Shown: piece after piece, positions 59,949 to 64,000 of the stretch
Position numbering within the stretch: the first letter of the stretch is position 1
Layout of the letters: each line of letters starts with the position of its first letter
Assembly: GCF_004404055.1 (NCBI RefSeq)
Contig: NZ_SOHK01000007.1
Location: 163,587 to 227,586, forward strand
DNA: 64,000 nucleotides
Source of the DNA: Cryobacterium ruanii
GTDB lineage: Bacteria; Actinomycetota; Actinomycetes; Actinomycetales; Microbacteriaceae
Direction of reading: 5' to 3'
Notes under the pieces: generated by a model
Database searches by the model: none
Told to the model about the DNA's origin: nothing
Seen by the model: only the letters and a program-made list of their open reading frames with translations
Translations under genes and position numbers: made by a program

Positions 59949-61220
59949 TCAGGCGACGGCGCGTCGGTGCTGTCGCCTGCCGGTTTCACCAAGGCTGGAT
60001 TTGCGCCGGCGGGTGTCCGTTGTGAGCACCCGTCGGTAGACGGTGAGCAGGGACGCGGCCGACCGGTTCCAGTCAAGGCGGAGCGCGTGCGCCCGAGCCG
60101 CTACGGACAACCGTTCTGCGCGCTGCGCATCGGTAAGGATGCCAGCGATCGCATCGGCCCAGACCTGCGGCTCTCGCGACTCCAGCACCAAACCGGTCAC
60201 CCCGTCGACGACGGCTTCACGCAGGCCACCGGATGCTGCGGCGATTACCGGCACGCCGCTCGCGGCGCCTTCGAGCGCGACGAGACCATATGTTTCTGAA
60301 TGGGACGGAACGAGCACCAGTCGCGCGCCACGAAACAGGCCGGCCAGGTTGTCCCTTGGTCGCGCACCGACCAGCCGAAGCTGCTCGGTAAGCCCGACCC
60401 GATCGGCGAGTTCGCGCAACTCGTCGACGTAGCCGTTGTGGTCGGCCGATGCTGCCCCGGCGATCACCAGGGTCGGGCGGATGCCCGCCGGTATGGCGGC
60501 GACGGCGGCAATAGCCAGGTCCAGTCCTTTCAGGGGCTGAAGTCGGGCGGCGACGAGGACATAACCGAGGCTGCCTGCATCCGCTCGGCCAGTCGGTCTG
60601 GCCGGGCTGAAAGCGGCGCTATCGACGCCGGGCAGAACCACGGCCGTGCGGTCGACGTGGCCGCCCAGACGCCCCGTGATCGTCGCTGCCTCGGCTGCGC
60701 TGATTGCGACGAGGGAATCCGATTCGCGGGCCAGCTTGGCCTCGCCGACCATCCGTCCCGGTGATTCGGCCCGTTCCCCGGCCGAAAGCGGCGTCGAATC
60801 GTCGGCAGCGATGCTGTGAAAGCTCTGCACGTGTGGAATGCCCCACTGCCTGGCGACCGGTAGGGCCGCCATTCCGGAGAACCAGTGATGCGAGTGCACG
60901 ATGTCAAATGGTTCGAAAGCGGCGAGCCGGGCCGAGAATTCGTCGATCCACTGCTCGTGCTCGCCCTTCGGCAGGGCTGCTGCCGGACCGGCGTCAAGAA
61001 AGTGAAGGGTCACACCGGGAGCGAGTTGCATCGACGCTGGTTGGTCGACCGCTGAGCGGCGGGTCAGAATGCTGACCTCGTGGCCGAGGGCAGCGAGACC
61101 CTCCGCCTGGTGGCGCACAACGACGTTCATCCCGCCGGCGTCACCGGCACCGGGATCTGTGCCCGGCGATGTGTGCAGGCAGACGAGGGCGATGCGCAGT
61201 GACTTTTCGAGTGACAGCAC
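59949..61220 (-). CDS. mshA: D-inositol-3-phosphate glycosyltransferase of mycothiol synthesis
   Basis: GT4 enzyme joining UDP-GlcNAc to 1-L-myo-inositol 1-phosphate, the first mycothiol step. GDAGGMNVVVRHQAEGL with the GGMN motif, VHSHHWFSG, VLVAARLQPLKGLDLAI and SHSETYGLVALEGAASG follow MshA. 423 residues; GTG 61220 preceded by GAAGGA. mshC is also in this window. The last ~15 residues are basic. Confidence 0.88.
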   Translation of the reverse strand: MLSLEKSLRIALVCLHTSPGTDPGAGDAGGMNVVVRHQAEGLAALGHEVSILTRRSAVDQPASMQLAPGVTLHFLDAGPAAALPKGEHEQWIDEFSARLAAFEPFDIVHSHHWFSGMAALPVARQWGIPHVQSFHSIAADDSTPLSAGERAESPGRMVGEAKLARESDSLVAISAAEAATITGRLGGHVDRTAVVLPGVDSAAFSPARPTGRADAGSLGYVLVAARLQPLKGLDLAIAAVAAIPAGIRPTLVIAGAASADHNGYVDELRELADRVGLTEQLRLVGARPRDNLAGLFRGARLVLVPSHSETYGLVALEGAASGVPVIAAASGGLREAVVDGVTGLVLESREPQVWADAIAGILTDAQRAERLSVAARAHALRLDWNRSAASLLTVYRRVLTTDTRRRKSSLGETGRRQHRRAVA

Positions 61221-61276
61221 GCACGGTTCCTTCGACTCGGACGATTCGGCGGGGTAACGCCGAATCAGACAATCAG

Positions 61277-62875
<1,599 letters not shown>

Positions 62876-62989
62876 AGCAATAGTCCATTCGAGGTGTTTG
62901 TACGGGTGTGAAGTGTGTATGGGCCAAAGCGATCCAACTCACTAGTATATTTGCCTTCAGGCTGTGCTTGGCACACGATTACCCGACGC

Positions 62990-63619
62990 CTAGAGCAGGG
63001 CGGCCAGCAGCGACTTCTCCAGCCAGTTGAGATAGGCCTCGGTCGACCAGCCCAAGGACAGAACGAGCGTGCGATACGTGTGCGGATGGGCCAGCGCCCA
63101 CATCGTCGCCGCCGCTTCGTGGTCGCTGATCCCACCCCGCAAGCCGCGCTTCTCCCGGAGGGCTGCCGCCACCTCGCCAAAGCCGTGCAACCGGGCCGCG
63201 TCGCGCTTCTGCTCGAACTCTCCCACATCAGGATCGACGACGGCCGCCTCGCTTACGATGCGCAATATGCCGGAGGTGCGTTCGTTCACCAGTGCGCTCG
63301 ACCGGGCCAGGATGCGGATGACCTCCGTCGCCGTGCGTGCCTCGGCAATGCGTGCACGGGTCGCCCCCGACAGCAGCGCCGGTGCTCCCGGCTCCGCAGC
63401 GACCCGGTCGAGCACCGCCGCGAGCAGTTCAGCCTTCGACCCCACCGAGTTGTAGATCGTTTGCACAACGACACCGGCCTCCCCCGCGATCGCCGCGACC
63501 GACGTGCCCACATAGCCGCGCTCTAGCATGAGCCGCCCAGCAGCCATGACGATCTCCCCCCTCGTGCTCGCTGCCTGTGCCGCCCGCCGCCGCACCGCCC
63601 CGCTCTCCACTGTATCCAT
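62990..63619 (-). CDS. TetR-family transcriptional regulator
   Basis: 209-residue repressor. The N-terminal HTH reads IVMAAGRLMLERGYVGTSVAAIA, then EAGVVVQTIYNSVGSKAELL (two short pieces), and the C-terminal helical ligand domain is unremarkable. ATG 63619 follows TATGCT by 6 nt (leaderless), so the 16-codon extension is rejected. Its natural target may be its own promoter or the downstream ABC-F gene, 114 bp away on the same strand; no clear palindrome was found. Confidence 0.9.
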   Translation of the reverse strand: MDTVESGAVRRRAAQAASTRGEIVMAAGRLMLERGYVGTSVAAIAGEAGVVVQTIYNSVGSKAELLAAVLDRVAAEPGAPALLSGATRARIAEARTATEVIRILARSSALVNERTSGILRIVSEAAVVDPDVGEFEQKRDAARLHGFGEVAAALREKRGLRGGISDHEAAATMWALAHPHTYRTLVLSLGWSTEAYLNWLEKSLLAALL

Positions 63620-63625
63620 GTAACT

Positions 63626-63631
63626 AGCATA
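63626..63631 (-). promoter_or_regulatory. -10 hexamer of the TetR gene, leaderless
   Basis: TATGCT on the minus strand, 6 nt before ATG 63619, within an AT-rich stretch. Confidence 0.6.
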
Positions 63632-63782
63632 CTGTTCTACTAAATGGAACGATGTACTAAACGCCATATTTGGTCGCTCCGCAACACCTCAATGCTCGAA
63701 CGGGGAGCGGATGACCCGTTTCGGCGCGACCCCCCGCCCGGCACCGCATTGGAACACGACCGAATTAATGGACGAGCGACGC

Positions 63783-63820
63783 ACGAGGGCCCCGCCTGCT
63801 GAAGCAGGCGGGGCCCTCGT
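63783..63820. terminator. 16-bp perfect hairpin
   Basis: ACGAGGGCCCCGCCTG and CAGGCGGGGCCCTCGT around CTGAAG, 12 bp beyond the sufT-like stop. Very stable, no T-tract; likely the end of the operon entering from the right. Confidence 0.75.
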
Positions 63821-63831
63821 ACGCACACGAG

Positions 63832-64000
63832 CTACATGGCGAAGCCGAGGGCCCGCATCATGTCGCGACCGTCGTCGGTGATCTTATCCGGACCCCACGG
63901 CGGCATCCAGACCCAGTTGATGCGGAACTGGTCGACGACGCCGTCCAGGGCCTCAGCCGTCTGCTCCTCGAGCACATCCGTCAGCGGGCAGCCAGCCGAC
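63832..64000 (-). CDS. sufT: SufT/MIP18-like iron-sulfur assembly protein, 3' part
   Basis: Only the last 55 residues are in the window. They read SAGCPLTDVLEEQT with the conserved Cys, then FRINWVWMPPWGPDKITDDGRD, ending MMRALGFAM, which is the C-terminus of the DUF59/MIP18 family that supports Fe-S cluster assembly. In actinobacteria this gene normally ends the suf operon, which would lie to the right. Start outside the window. Confidence 0.85.
   Translation of the reverse strand, partial: SAGCPLTDVLEEQTAEALDGVVDQFRINWVWMPPWGPDKITDDGRDMMRALGFAM

Overview
The window is 64 kb of ordinary high-G+C actinobacterial chromosome. It carries RbpA, both mycothiol enzymes MshA and MshC, a PafB-PafC fusion, a HelY-like helicase, ANTAR regulators and a divergent GlgA/GlgC pair. 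The gene content and style (many GTG starts, many genes with a -10 hexamer 6-7 nt before the start codon) fit the Microbacteriaceae best; that placement is inference. I see no transposase, integrase, phage gene, CRISPR array or toxin-antitoxin pair.

Layout. 0.1-6.3 kb: trpD, then a glycerol/dihydroxyacetone locus (glpF-glpK facing away from dhaK-dhaL-dhaM). 6.4-12.1 kb: a 73-residue Cys/His protein, an intergenic segment with a tandem repeat and a perfect palindrome, then a leftward unit of an atypical short-chain dehydrogenase, an S9 peptidase and a short UvrA paralogue. 12.2-14.9 kb: an NfeD-SPFH-glycerophosphodiesterase operon, then rbpA with a SigR/SigH-like promoter. 15-25.4 kb: leftward HAD phosphatase, trmI, FKBP lipoprotein, fused pafBC, small membrane protein, tatA, tatC, helY, lnt. 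In relatives that have a proteasome, the mpa-dop-pup-prcBA-pafA genes lie between trmI and pafB; here only the FKBP gene is there. 25.5-30.2 kb: PAC2 protein, mshC, uppP, M20 peptidase. 30.3 kb: tRNA-Leu(GAG). 30.4-33.5 kb: LolA-like secreted protein with an ABC exporter.

34-42 kb: HAD protein, a J-domain/NERD-like fusion, a 54-residue membrane peptide, divergent SRAP (YedK/HMCES) and DUF3097 genes, a cold-shock gene with a long leader and UUCG terminator, an Lrp-type regulator divergent from a PLP-dependent Cys/Met enzyme, and a superfamily-2 helicase. 42-49 kb: SGNH hydrolase, D,D-carboxypeptidase, SpoU methyltransferase, sirtuin, histidine phosphatase, GT4 glycosyltransferase and alpha/beta hydrolase. 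49-53 kb: treS, two consecutive GAF-ANTAR genes with a 24-codon acidic ORF between them, and a DEDD exonuclease. 53-58.4 kb: L31 type B, an ABC ATPase, divergent glgA/glgC, serB, fabG. 58.5-64 kb: DUF3099-hypothetical-SURF1 chain, mshA, an ABC-F protein, a TetR regulator and the 3' end of a sufT-like gene.

Main themes are three-carbon metabolism, glycogen/trehalose metabolism (treS, glgA, glgC), mycothiol synthesis, envelope work (uppP, lnt, D,D-carboxypeptidase, Tat) and genome maintenance (SRAP, DUF3097, UvrA paralogue, helicases, PafBC). The most robust genome-scale signal is promoter architecture: thirteen genes have TANNNT placed 6 or 7 nt before the start codon, which implies leaderless mRNAs and fixes several starts. 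The points most worth following are the divergent SRAP/DUF3097 pair, the J-domain/NERD-like fusion, the tandem GAF-ANTAR genes with their small ORF, and the apparent loss of the proteasome island. I found no clearly new multi-gene system.
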